Assembly (NCBI GenBank): GCA_000827495.1
Contig: KN817550.1
Location: 284,828-348,827 of the forward strand
Reading direction: 5' to 3'
DNA: 64,000 nucleotides
Source of the DNA: Hypholoma sublateritium FD-334 SS-4
Taxonomy: Eukaryota; Basidiomycota; Agaricomycetes; Agaricales; Strophariaceae
Shown here: positions 38,842 through 51,199 of the stretch, one piece after another
Position numbering within the stretch: position 1 is the first letter of the stretch
Layout: each line of letters starts with the position of its first letter
The notes under the pieces: generated by a model
What the model was told of the DNA's origin: nothing
What the model saw: only the letters and a program-made list of their open reading frames with translations
Database searches by the model: none
Made by a program: the position numbers and the translations under genes

Positions 38842-40524
38842 GTGATTACATTTTACTATAAACACATAAGAAAATATGTCATTGGTTACTTAAAACCAAA
38901 CCATTTTGTTCTCAGAGATAGTGAAATGGCAATTGACGGACGTTTGCGCATCGAACGTATAAATTTGATGGAATTGCGGGGTTCCGACTGGCAAGGCCTG
39001 GCTTTCGGGAATCAAAGGTGTACTGGGCCATGTTCGTTGAAAATAGTTGTATTCACTGGAGCAAACACAGAAGCATGAGATTTGTGGCGTTCTTGACAGC
39101 TCGTTGACCAAATTTACCGCACTGAGAGAGCCGGGAAATTGTTTAACACAAACCAGTCACCCCAGGTTAGTATGTACTGTATTTCAGGAAAATTAGCAAG
39201 TAAAGCACGGGAATTTGGTCAGCCTGAGGAATTAGCTACGCACCGATTGAGAGCATTATTCAAGAACAACAGGGAAGAACAGGAGGAGACAGGAGAGGCC
39301 CGGGAGGCTTCAAGTTGACATGTGACATCGGTGCTGGTCGGGTCCGGATTCCGGAAGCTACCGGACTCGCTTGCGCAAATCGTTCGGCGGTCTGCATCGA
39401 TGACCAGTCAACTCCACTCAGAAAACGACCCTCGTCCGAGTCACTCCTTCCACCGTCTGTATCACGAAAGCCTCCAGAATGGATCCATTTCGAACATAGT
39501 GGGGACTAGACTCACAGCGATGACTTGGAGGCTTCTGCAAGTGGCTTTGCGTGAATGGCAATTTTAAATTTTAAGCAAATGACATCCCAACGACAATTAA
39601 AGCCTGGGCTCTGGGATCCTGGGAGCTCAATCTCCTCTTTCAATACCGCTATTTTTGCATTCATGTTCTGTTCTCGGAGTTCTGCAAGATAACTTGACTT
39701 CTGTGTTAATTATGTACCTGGTAAGTGCCCTTTATCTGCTTCGAAATCGCCCCTAAATGAAATCGTCTCCGGCACTTATGTCTGGCCCTCGCCACGGGAG
39801 CGAGTGAAATTGAGTGGAATCCACGCCAAAGGTACTGAAAATAACCTGGCATCATGCTCCAAACTTCTGTTCTGGTTGTATCTCGTTCTTGGACTATGAG
39901 GCGTCGAACACCAGCCCGACTCTGGTTCGCGAGTGACATTTTTACAATCGAAGACTGCCTGAGATAGGACTCCAAAATTGGCGACATATCACCGTAAACT
40001 TTGACATGGTGAATGCTGGTATTACTTGGGTGAGGCCAGCTTTACGCGCGCCTCCCACCAACGCCGATTTTACTGTGGCAGGCGAACGGTAGCAAGTGTT
40101 ACACAAATATTGTGCCTACCGGTTATTTCTGTCTAATCGCTGTCTTTCATAACTTGACTTTGGCCCATTTGCTCGCGATAACTGGTTTTACGCATTTCGC
40201 AACCGCGTTTCTAGTGCCACTGGGAACTGTCTTGCTTTCTAGATCGTTCTTTGCTCATGGGATATAATCAGGTGGTCTTCTTGAACGAAATATCTGGACA
40301 TTTTGGGACCTGGGACTCCATATTTCTAGCTCTGTGAATCTTTAACAGCGAGATTCGATTCTCCTCTCGGCCCAATTACAGATTTCAGGGATCGTCTATC
40401 GCATAACATACGAGCCAATCGAATGAAATGGATAACTGTCGCCGCAATTCTCCGCTTCGCAAAGGTATAAAATGCCTATGTCTCAAGCTCTGTATCATCA
40501 TCTGCAACCTTCACACATTGCAAT
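38842..40524. other. 1.7-kb intergenic region
   Basis: No gene recognised. Frames around 39.3-39.57 kb are overlapping and without motif. The last 60 bases hold the TATA box and leader of the decarboxylase gene. Confidence 0.45.
40466..40472 (+). promoter_or_regulatory. TATA box of the decarboxylase gene
   Basis: TATAAAA lies 53 nt before the ATG at 40525. Confidence 0.55.
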
Positions 40525-43500
40525 ATGGCTCCTCCACCTCAGCGCCGTTTTCCTCAATACCGTGTTCCTTCCAGCGCCGACCACGAGCGTGTATCTGCCC
40601 TCTTTCTAGGACCCAAGGCCGAAAATTCTGATTTTCTTCGCTCTTGGTTCACCACCGTCGTCAATCAGCAGAAAGCTGCTCGAGAAGCCTACTTTCCCGC
40701 AGATGAGGAAAGTATTTGTTATACCACGAACTTTTGATCTGTCCGCTGATTGAAGGCTTAACTATCAGGTGTCCATTACCGCCGCCGTCCAAGGGTCGCC
40801 AGCCTTCGTTGATATGACGGAGACCCTGTCGTCCAACCTCACTGCATTGCTAACCGAGCTCGGGGACAAGTCTATACCCTTCTACTCGCCTCGCTACAGC
40901 GGCCACATGAGTGTCGATCAGAACTTGCCGGCGATTCTTGGTTATCTTTCAACCGTGTTCTACAACCCAAACAACGTCGCTTTCGAAGCCAGTCCGTTGA
41001 CGACTCTCATTGAAGTGGAATGCGGCTTACAACTATGCGAAATGATGGGCTACAACCGGTTCGATAACATGGATGAACCCCTCGCATGGGGCCATATTGC
41101 CTCTGGAGGGACGGTCGCTAATTTGGAATCCATGTGGTATGTTTTTACTCAAAGATACCGTAACGCCATTTTAATCCTCTTTTCTATTAGGGCTGGTACG
41201 TATTCGGGTGTGTATTGCAGTTTCTCGTGTTGACAATCTAGAAAACAGCGCGAAACCTCAAGTTCTACCCACTTTCTCTGCGCGACGCATCAGCGGAGGG
41301 TGCGGAGTACTCCTTTATCCGCGATACATTTGCAGTCAAGACGTGCGCTGGTATTACCAAACTGCTTAAGGACTGTACTCCATGGGAGCTCCTCAATTTG
41401 ACCGTGTCGACTGTCTTGGACCTGCCGGACCGCTTGACGACCGAGTACGGTATCTCCCCCGAGTCTCTTGACGAGGTTATGGCGAAGTACATTATCCAGT
41501 CGATCAACAAAGACACGCTCATGCAGCGATGGGGCCTGACTCAACAGCCTGTTGTCCTGTCCCCAGGCACGAACCACTACTCGTGGCCGAAAGCTGCAGG
41601 TGCGAGGACAATTGTTTACTAGGCGCAGCTCATGAACTGATGAAATCCCACCGAAGCCGTCCTCGGAATCGGCTCAGATAATCTCCGCAATGTCCCCGTC
41701 GACATACAGGCGCGCATGGACATAGACGAGCTCGACCGCGTGCTCCAGAAATGTCTGGACGAGGAGACACCGGTGTACCAGGTCGTCGCGGTCATCGGCA
41801 CCACCGAGGAAGGCGGTATCGACCGTATCGCAGAGATCGTGCGCCTGCGCGAGAAGTACAACACCCTTGGCCTGTCGTTCGTCATCCACGCGGACGCGGC
41901 GTGGGGTGGATATTTCACGACGATGCTGCCGAAGGAGACTGTAGGCCGCAAGCGCCAGCGCCTCCCCAGGGATGACACACCGTCAAGCTTCGTCCCCCAC
42001 GTTGGTCTGCGTGAGGAGAGTGCCGAGCAGCTCGCCCATCTCAAGTATGCGGATTCTATCACTGTCGACCCGCACAAGGCCGGATATATCCCGTATCCGG
42101 CGGGGGCGCTTTGCTACCGCGACGGGCGCATGAGATATCTGCTTACTTGGTCTGCGCCTTACCTTCACCAAGGGAGCTCTGTCGGAGAAAGTATTGGAGT
42201 ATACGGGATCGAGGGAAGGTAGTAACACTTCGTCCTCTCAGGGCTGACCCAAGTCTGACGTATACTTTCATAGCAAACCTGGAGCTGCAGCTTCCGCCGT
42301 GTTTATGGCTCACGAGACCATTGGCTTGACACCCTCTGGCTACGGGTCTCTTCTGGGGCAAGCCATGTTCACTTGTCGTCGCGTATGTCATGCTAGTTTG
42401 TTCCTATATGTGTAACACTGACGATTCCATCAGTACGCCGCTCACTGGTCCGCGATGTCAACTAACGAGACCAGCTTCACGGTCACCCCGTTCAATCCTA
42501 TTCCGGCGGAGCTCGAGCCAGCCCCGGATCCCGCCGCGATTGAGGCGCAGAAGGAATACATCCGCCAAAATATCCTGTACAAGTCAAACGAGGAGATATA
42601 CGCCAACCCCGAGGCTATGTACCTCTTGAACCATCTTGGGTCGGACCTCAACATTAACGTCTTCGCTTGCAACTTCCGCAACCGCGACGGGAGCCTGAAT
42701 ACGAGCATCGAAGCGGCCAACATGCTTAATAGCCGCATCTTCGACCGCTTCTCTGTTACCAGTGCCGATGAAAATCCCCTTGAAGTCCCGTTCTATCTGT
42801 CGTCGACGACCTTCAAGCACGAGGAATATGGGATCTGTGCCACTCACATGAAACAACGCATGGGTCTGGATGCAGAGGACGAAGACGGCCTCGTCGTGCT
42901 CAGGAACACCGTCATGTCCCCGTTCACCACTCTCAACGATTTCATCGGCACGCTCGCTGATACTTTCCAGAAGGTACTAGAGGAAGAGGTTGAGGTATGA
43001 TATATTTGATGAGATTGTAAACGAGTTGCTAACACCAGCGTGAACCAGTATGTCCGAAACATGTTTGATGCGAAAGCAGGCATCCATACCTTCCTTCTAC
43101 AAGGAAGCGGAACGAAGTACAACCTCGTCCACACGCCTACCATTCACATGGCTAGCGGCCGGTCTCAGATCATTCTCTCCGCCGACATCGAAGGAGGTCT
43201 CCCAAGCGTCAAACATGCCAATGAAAAGGTCCAGGCCTTGATTGTTCACAATGCCGAGCCTCTTCTATTGGATGATATCGTTGATGGGCGCTCCTTTGAG
43301 GGTGTTCTCACTGTTGGACGCAGGTACGCCTTCAAGCCACCGGCTACAAGTACAATGTTTCTCATCCTCGAGCTCTAGGCGCACTGCCCATAAGGTCAAG
43401 GTTTCGAACATCAAGGTGATCAAGAAGCGGTCTCTTGCTACCAAGCACCTGGCTGCGTCGTACCCCTCTTTGATGCCATTCTATCTTTATGGCACCCTAG

Positions 43501-43997
43501 AACACGCACATCTGGACCACATCATCACTACCGTTCCGAATATCCAGCTGAGCGCGGGCGAGATCCAGTGCCACTTCGAGAAAGAGCTCACCAACGAAGA
43601 TCTGGAGCAGGGTCTCATCGCCATCGCGGACAATGTGCACGAGGCCGTTATGCAGCCCTTCCCGCTTCTGAAGGACTTCAAGATCACGGAGAACTTCTTC
43701 TTCAACACCGGAAACACGCTTCGCGTCACCGTCTATCGCGACCCGTACCCCGCATCGACGGTGGGCCGCACTTCGATCGGTAATGTCAAGGAGATCGTCA
43801 CGAAGGGCACTATCACTCTTACCGGAAACCTCTACGTTGACTCCGATGCTCTCAACGCCGCCTCTGAGCGCTCAGTCGAACATCTTCCGTCCGTTCGCAC
43901 CAGAGACGGAAAGCTGACGGAGGGCACTCTCAAGAGCTGGAGCACTGCTGTTCGTCACATTCACAACAAGATGACTACCGCTGCCCCGACGAAGTGA
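40525..43997 (+). CDS. Large PLP-dependent amino-acid decarboxylase (group II, aromatic-type)
   Basis: Eight or so exons give roughly 1,000 residues, about twice the usual size of group II decarboxylases. The N-terminal half carries the fold-type I domain: FYSPRYSGHMSVDQNLPAIL, FYNPNNVAFEASPLTTLIEV, WGHIASGGTVANLESMW, VLSPGTNHYSWPKAAAV, FVIHADAAWGGYFTTML with the Asp that holds the pyridine nitrogen, and the PLP lysine in ADSITVDPHKAGYIPYPAGA. The second half is an extension with no domain I know (LNHLGSDLNINVFACNFRNR ... FYLYGTLEHAHLDHIITTVP). Known basidiomycete tyrosine/tryptophan decarboxylases are also long, so an aromatic substrate is likely but inferred. A TATA box lies 53 nt upstream. 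Two quinate-type transporters follow on the same strand. Confidence 0.85.
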
Positions 43998-45168
43998 TTT
44001 GCGAAAAGAACGAGATTTTTGAATCCAATAAATTTTCCGAGAATGCCTGAGAAACAAACATGTACTTGTAGCTAAAGTGAACTACTGAATAGTTGTGCCA
44101 TTGCCAACGTCTCTTGATCTAAGCGTTGTTTAAGCGCCTTCTAAGTTCTATTGATAGACCGATCTAATCTAAGCTGAAGCGCTGAAGCCTGCTTTAATCT
44201 AATGACACTGGCAAGCAATGGCAAATAGAGGCCGCGCCACTGTTCTGATTCAACATCCTGAACGATGACTTGTCATCTGCCCCCCTTATAACTTGTCTTA
44301 GCACCAACTCAACACCACCTCACAAGCAAAAGCAGAACTATCAGATTCGCATCAATACAAAATATTGCAGAGATTTGGACCGGGCCGTCGAGGACGTTTC
44401 AGCCTTCAATTATGGCTGAAGAGACACCCCAATGCCCATCCCGATTCCGTGCAAATTCCGTCAGAAATTGATTTGTTACTACTTGAAGGCAGTCGATTTG
44501 AGTCAGCTTTAAAGTTACGAGAACCAGGAGACAGAATCTTCAACGAATCAATTAAATGGTGTCTTCTTTCCTTGACTGCTATGATCGACGTGACTTGGAG
44601 AAGCAACCTCAGGCACTGACAACGGTCCAGGATCTCCAAATGGCAAACATGCCTGAGCTTTGATTGTGCGCCGTTCTGAATGCGGGGTGCAATGATCATA
44701 GGTATGTATAGATGTACCCTCATTTTCTCCAAATGACCTGCTCCGAAGGACTGCTGACATTCTCTTTCAGCGATACCCACCGAACCACATGGTAACTTGT
44801 GACAAGCAAGGCATTCTGCGGATAAACTCTTCGTCACCAGGCTTCGTGTTGTGAGTCCAAAAGGTTGTCCTCTGTGGACAAGAATCCTCATTCAATTTGT
44901 TTTGTTCTGTATAGTTAAGCCTGAAGGTGTATTCATTCTGACTGGGATTGTCGATGACCGAACAAGAGTCTGCTCCTGTGTATCCAGCACAACATTCGGA
45001 GAAACTACGAGCCGCCGGCCCGGGAATACTTCAACCCATGAAACTGTGGTGACAGCGTGCGTCAAGTTCCTGATATTCCACTGCTTAAAGCTTCCCACAA
45101 ACCAAGTCTAAATCGATAGTTCTCTTTTAGTCCCCACATATCCACTCGCGACGTGAAGCCGACAAAGA
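43998..45168. other. Intergenic, promoter of the first quinate-type transporter
   Basis: No gene recognised. Plus frames at 44.37-44.62 and 44.85-45.11 kb and a minus frame at 44.41-44.89 kb have no motif and overlap each other. Confidence 0.45.
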
Positions 45169-47509
45169 TGGCCACGGTGCCGGGAAGATTTCAAAACATT
45201 AGAGTGTATTGTAAGTCCATTTGCCGCACTGTACGGCAAAACCCCGATAAACTTGCTTTTCATAGGGCTTGCATTTATAGTTTACTGGGGGATCGTGCTA
45301 TTTGGTTACGACACGTAAGGCAATTGACATTCAAGTCTTTCTCCGTTAATCCGACCCGTTTCAGTGGTATTGCAGGAGGCGTCGTCTCGCAGCCTTATTT
45401 CCAACAACATTTCGGGCTGGTCAAAGATGACAACTCTGTCGACCAGAAGAAGTTAGATGCAGTATCATCCAACGTGGTGTCCGTTCTCCAAGCTGGAGCC
45501 TTTTTTGGCGCACTCGCCAGTGCTCCTTTATCGGGTTTGTGACTTTACATTTCGCTAACAATCGACAAGCTTAAATTACTCTTTTTTGCTAGCCAAGGTT
45601 GGGAGAAAGCCAACTCTGCTCGTATTTAGCCTTATCTTTGCAATTGGAGCTGTGCGTTATTCTTGGATCGATAGGCTCCCTCTGTATACTAATTCATCCC
45701 ATAGATTCTGACAACAGTCGCAAATGACAAGAAGACTGGCCTTGGTCTAATCTATGCCGGGCGAGTAATCTCCGGCCTTGGAATAGGAGCAATCACAGCT
45801 GTCGCACCAGCGTTCGTGTCCGAGTGCTGCCCGAAGGATGTGCGCGGTCGAATCACTGGTACCTTCCAGGTCATGGTGCGCACAATGCCGCAAAGTACTA
45901 CATGTTAGGGGCGCTGACAATATCTATAGGTTGCAATTGGTGTTATGATATCATATTTCATCAACTGCGAGTCTTGTCTTTTTTCTCTACCGACAATTTC
46001 CCTGAGCATTTCGCAGATGGCGTCGCCTTTCATTTGAGTCAAAGCTCCAATGTTTGGAGGGTACCTTTCGGATTTCAGCTCGTCCCTGCGGGTATCATGC
46101 TTTTCGGGCTTTTCACTGTCAAGGTTAGCCTAACTTTTGCAGTAAAATCTTCAAAAGGTCTAACACCGAATTTAAGGAATCGCCTCGGTGGCTTGCATCT
46201 GTGGGAAGAAGCCATGAAGCCATACGGACACTGGCATACCTGAGAAGAGCCGAAGTAAACTCAGAGAACGTTCTCTCCGAGATGGCAGAAATCGAAGCGG
46301 CTATAGAGGAAGAACGACTCGCGCGTGCGGACCTCGGGTGGAAGGAGGCGTTCTTCGGGAAAGGAAATTTCATTCGCTTTGTACTTGCGTTCGTCATCTT
46401 TCTTTTGCAGCAGTGGGCTGGTCAAAATTCAGTTGGGTGCGTTACTTCGCTCGCTCCATCTGAGATCGTCTGGCTTGACAATCTGCCGTTTCAGTTACTA
46501 TGCGCCTCAGATATTCGCTTCAGTAAGCTGCACTCCCATTTCACTTCCAATTGAACGAAACTTAACTTCCGTAGATTGGGTATAGCGGAACCAAGAGTAA
46601 ACTGCTTGCGTCAGGGATTTACGGAGTAGTCAAGGTGTGTCTAACTGCCTGCCGCTACATGATGAATGATATTAAGGACTACAAGGTCGCTGCCACTGCT
46701 ATCTTTATCTTCTTTTTTGTCGAAACCCTGGGCCGGAAGCTATCGCTGTTCATTTCTGCGATGGGAATGGGAATATTATTCTTTATCATCGGCTCTATTC
46801 TCAAAACGCACCCACCTCCGACACCAGTCCCAGGGGAAACCATAAATCCGCCGCCCGCGTCGCAAGCAATGGCTGCAATGCTGTACATATATGTTTGTTT
46901 CTATTCCATGGGCTGGGGTAAGTGATATATGTGTTCCGTTATGTCAGTCATCTTATGCTATGTCAGGGCCTATTCCTTGGGTCTATGTATCCGACATTTT
47001 CCCTACAAGAACGCGGCATTATGGTCTCGCTCTGGCAAGTTCTTCCCAATGGTTATGGAGTAAGTTTGATGTTCCCATATCGGCAAGAAATCTCAACCCG
47101 ACTTTCGTTCCTTAGATTTTGTCGTAGCCAAGGTCACTCCATTAATGATAACCGAACTGGGTTACAAGATCTTCTTTCAATTCGGTACAATCAACATCCT
47201 AGGCATGGGAGTCTTCTCTCTGTACGCCGTGCTTTACGAACCTCATTTGCTAGTACTAATGGTTTGATCGATAGAATCATTCCCGAAACTAAAGGTCGGA
47301 GCTTGGAAGATATGGACGTCATATTTGGGTCCATTTCTGCGGCAGAGCGCAAGGCGAACATAGAAAAGCAAGAAAAAAGTGAGTCTCAGTGGCTTTTCAA
47401 ATGAAACTTACATCTGATTCTGACATACCTCGTTCCAGCTCAAAATCACGGGCAGCAGGCGAAAGAATCTAGCGAGAAGTATGTTGAATATACAGTTAAC
47501 AATGTGTAA
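45169..47509 (+). CDS. MFS quinate/hexose-type transporter, tandem copy 1
   Basis: Twelve-TM sugar-porter permease close to fungal quinate permeases (QutD/Qa-y) and hexose transporters. Signatures: WLAFIVYWGIVLFGYDTGI (TM1), VSVLQAGAFFGALASAPLS, KVGRKPTLLVFSLIF, IYAGRVISGLGIGAITAVAP, ECCPKDVRGRITGTFQ, WRVPFGFQLVPAGIMLFGLF, ESPRWLASVGRSHEAI, LLQQWAGQNSVGYYAPQIF, FFVETLGRKLSLF, GPIPWVYVSDIFPTRTRHYG and PETKGRSLEDMDVIFGS. The PFGFQLVPAG and DIFPTRTRHYG blocks fit the quinate subgroup. One intron (45967-46016) starts with GC. Compared with copy 2, the intron in GIYGVVKV sits five codons further on. All exons splice in frame, ending YVEYTVNNV. Transport substrate is inferred only. Confidence 0.88.
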
Positions 47510-48141
47510 CTTAGAATCGCCGAAATGGCAACATCCTAATGCACCTGTGATGTTATTTTTATCTTTGGCTTTGGCTCCGTTGACCCCATGACCTTGTAGG
47601 TCAAGCTCAAGGCCCGGCGAAGGCCTTGTGGACAAGATCAACCAATAGCTCCATTATATTGTATTAATAGTAAGAATCGACTTCTGTTACCTGGCCTAGC
47701 CGTTTACCTCAGTATCACCTTTCCTCGACCCCTCTTGCACGCTGTTGAGCCCGCACGCCCACCAGCCATCTCCAGCTGACTATCCTACCTATGGAAATTC
47801 GCTAAACTGAAGAAGTTGAAGTTTCCGGTCAGTATCCTTCGGTCACCACTCGGCCAGAATACCCCAACTTCCGAAAATAACCAACTTTGCCGCCCGGACC
47901 GCGTACCAGATCAATTGAGAACACTCCTCATCCATGCTCCATACTCTCACCACTGCTCGGATATCTTATCCCCCCACATGCCCCGCATACGTGACGTGTT
48001 CGCCCCTTTGCGCATTCCGGTCGGTTTCAGGCAGTGGTATACATCATTGCAAGAATTAGTATAAGTATGATCAGTAAAGCCTTTCGTCGGTCCTTCCGCC
48101 CCTTGTCTCTGCAGTCCAATCACAGCCATCGTCCATTCAAG
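47510..48141. other. Intergenic between tandem transporters
   Basis: No coding frame supported. Holds the 3' end of copy 1 and the promoter of copy 2, with CCCCAC and CGG elements that could bind fungal zinc-finger regulators (inference). Confidence 0.45.
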
Positions 48142-50534
48142 ATGGAAGACGTGCCCGAGGGTAGCTTCTTCAAGAACATACGGGTCTATTGTACGTTTTG
48201 CTCCTTTCCTTACTCCCTTCCATACCTGAGAGGGTACTGATGTAGGGTTGGCGTTTATTGCTTATTGGGGGATCATTCTCTTCGGTTACGATACGTACGT
48301 TCTCCTACATTGGACGATGTATTTTATGTTCACGAGAGTTTATACAGTGGAGTTGGGTACGGAACCTTGTTGGTCTAACAAGAATTTTACTCAATGTGCT
48401 TTGACATCAGTGGTGCAGTCGTCAGCTCGAATTACTTCCTCGCGAGCTTCGGTTTGATTAATAGCGATGGGACCACAAACACAAGCAAATCCAATGCCGT
48501 CTCATCTAATGTGGTATCAGTTCTTCAGGCTGGCGCATTCTTCGGCGCGCTAGGAAGCTCGCCTATATCAGGTTAGTCACATTCATTGAGTCGCCTTCAT
48601 ATCTAACACTCACACTGTATATCCCTCAGCGAAGATTGGGCGGAGATTGACTTTGGGTATATTCACAGTGGTCTTCTGTGTTGGTGCGGTGTGTAAAGAT
48701 ATCCGCCCCCCCTAGGCCCCATTACAGCTGACTCCATTAAATATAGATCTTGACCACTGTCGCCGAACCGGTAACCGGTCTAGGCAAAATCTACGCGGGG
48801 CGAGTGATATCTGGTGTTGGGATTGGAGCGATATCTGCCGTTGCACCAGCGTATGTCTCGGAATGCTCTCCCAAGGAAGTCCGTGGCAGAATCACTGGCT
48901 GCTTCCAGATAATGGTGAGAGACTAGATCACGTCTTTGAAATACATGCCCATTTTTTTCGATAGGTTGCTGTTGGAGTAATGCTCTCGTACTTTATCAAT
49001 TGTAAGTGGGGCACGATCTTTTCCTCTCTCGAAGATGGGCTCAAGCTATCACAGACGGTATTGGTATTCACATAGCGACTGGTCCAAACATATGGAGAAT
49101 ACCCTTTGGCTTTCAACTCGTGCCAGCGGGCGTTCTGCTTTTTGGCTTGCTCACGCTCAAGGTCAGTCGAGGTGTTTAATTTCTTACACCTTGACTTAAT
49201 CTCTGCCTTCTCAGGAATCTCCCCGCTTTTTGGCATCGGTTGGCCGAAATGAAGAAGCGTTGGTTAATTTGGCTTATTTACGCCGCTCTAGCCCAGAATC
49301 TCCCGAGATTCGTCATGAACTAGCTGAGATTGAGGCTGCCATATTCGAGGAAATGGAAGCACGCAAGGCCCTTGGCCTAAAGGAAGTGTTCCTTGGCAAA
49401 GGAAACTTTATTCGTTTCTTCATCGCTTTTTTCATTTTCTTCCTCCAGCAATGGGCGGGACAGAATTCGGTCAAGTAAGTTCCACTGTCGAATACAATAA
49501 AGTGCTTTTTAACGCATGGCTGTAGCTATTATGCCCCGCAGATATTTGCTGCTGTAAGAAATCAGCATTTACTGCATCTAGTTCATCTATTGATTCTCGA
49601 TAGATTGGGTTCACCGCCCGGCGTAACTCGTTGCTGGCCAGCGGAATTTATGGTATGTAATAATATTAATATGCCTTCAAATCTGACTAGCGCTTGACTT
49701 TCTGTTCCAGGCGTTGTGAAGGTTATTGCGACTGCGTTGTTCATTTTCTTCTTTGTCGAATCTCTCGGAAGGAAACTGTCTCTGTTTATTTCTGCCGTGG
49801 GAATGGGAACGCTGTTCTTTATCATCGGAGCGATTCTCAAGACCCATCCGCCTCCAGCAGTCCCTAGCGGTCAACCTCCTCCAACGAACCCTCCGCCAGC
49901 ATCCAAGGCAATGGCCGCGATGCTCTATATTTACGTCTGCTTCTACTCTATGGGATGGGGTGCGTCTATAACTATACTGTTCAGTTAGCTTTTTCTGACG
50001 CAACCACAAATAAGGGCCCCTTCCTTGGGTTTATGTCTCTGATATATTTTCTACCGGAACAAGACATCACGGTCTCGCACTTGCCAGTGCATCCCAATGG
50101 CTTTGGAGTACGCCCAGTATTTGATTGTATTTCTGCGTTATACTGAATTATCCACTGAAGATTTCGTCGTGTCAAAGATTACACCATCTCTTGTGACTCG
50201 TTTAGGTTACAAGATTTTCCTCGTGTTTGCTTCAATCAATATCGGGGCGATGGCAGTTTTTGCAATGTGAGACTATTTCTTGTCGTTTCTATTGACTCGG
50301 ATCATAAGTAACTTATTATGCGTAGGCTTATTCCTGAAACTAAGGGAAGGAGCTTAGAAGAGATGGATGTTATATTCGGATCTATCTCTTCTGAACAACG
50401 ACAAGTCGATATCGACAAAAGGGAGCAAGGTATGATCGTGAATATGTCCTGCTTATCCGTGTGAGTAACATTGCGATATAGAGTTTAATGGACATCAGGC
50501 TACCTCAATTCACTCCTCTGATAGGAAAGTGTAA
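48142..50534 (+). CDS. MFS quinate/hexose-type transporter, tandem copy 2
   Basis: Close paralog of the gene before it, same strand, 630 bp apart, and with the same order of motifs: MEDVPEGSFFKNIRVYWLAF, IAYWGIILFGYDTG, VSVLQAGAFFGALGSSPIS, IYAGRVISGVGIGAISAVAP, ECSPKEVRGRITGCFQIM, WRIPFGFQLVPAGVLLFGLL, ESPRFLASVGRNEEALVNLA, LLASGIYGVVKVIATALF, FFVESLGRKLSLF, GPLPWVYVSDIFSTGTRHHG and PETKGRSLEEMDVIFGS. The intron that is GC-AG in copy 1 is a normal GT-AG here (49002-49054). The last exon ends ATSIHSSDRKV. The short loop after KTHPPP is Pro-rich in both. Product location is the plasma membrane. Confidence 0.88.
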
Positions 50535-51199
50535 TATCATCTCTGGCATGGGTAACTTGTACCTTCACCTTCCATCGGTAACGATTGATTCTCATGTATA
50601 CCTATATCACGAACAAGATTATCATGCAAATATAGCGAGTGCGCATGCCCGCGGCCTGCATGCCCTCGTCAACTGAGTCTCTATGGCAAAGCTGCGAATT
50701 CCGTGAGTACATATGATCACCATTCACTAGACATAAGTTTATCAGTTCGCAAATCACCATTATTTCAAGCCAGGGCCATCAAGCTTGCATCAAGCAGATA
50801 ACTGATATTGACGGCAAATTGACGGGCGCTTAAAATAACCATGATCGTAAGTGTCATCGGTAACACAGCAGTACTATGTTTTGCAGTCCAACTTGAGCCC
50901 CAGGCCCCAGGGCTGATCATCAGCGCTATGGTCTCCGGTGATACTGTAGCATTGCAAATACTCAACTTCGACCTCAACGATCATCTAGTGATCAAATGAT
51001 ACGAGTAACTCTGGAAGTATAGTCCCACTGGATGATTCGTACACTATAAAACTCTCCATGCCCACAGAAAACATCTGCAGTTCGCATTCCAGTTCTTTCT
51101 ACACCTTCCTTCGATCTTCAATTCCTTCTTTTCCGGGCCAGGAGTCCATAACATCTTTGCATTTTTTTTATTCATTGTTGACAGCGTCATACATCTACC
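50535..51199. other. Intergenic, promoter of the small secreted protein
   Basis: No gene recognised; the right end has a TATA box and a pyrimidine-rich leader. Confidence 0.45.
51045..51051 (+). promoter_or_regulatory. TATA box of the small secreted protein gene
   Basis: TATAAAA lies about 149 nt before the ATG at 51200, followed by a CT-rich leader. Confidence 0.45.
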
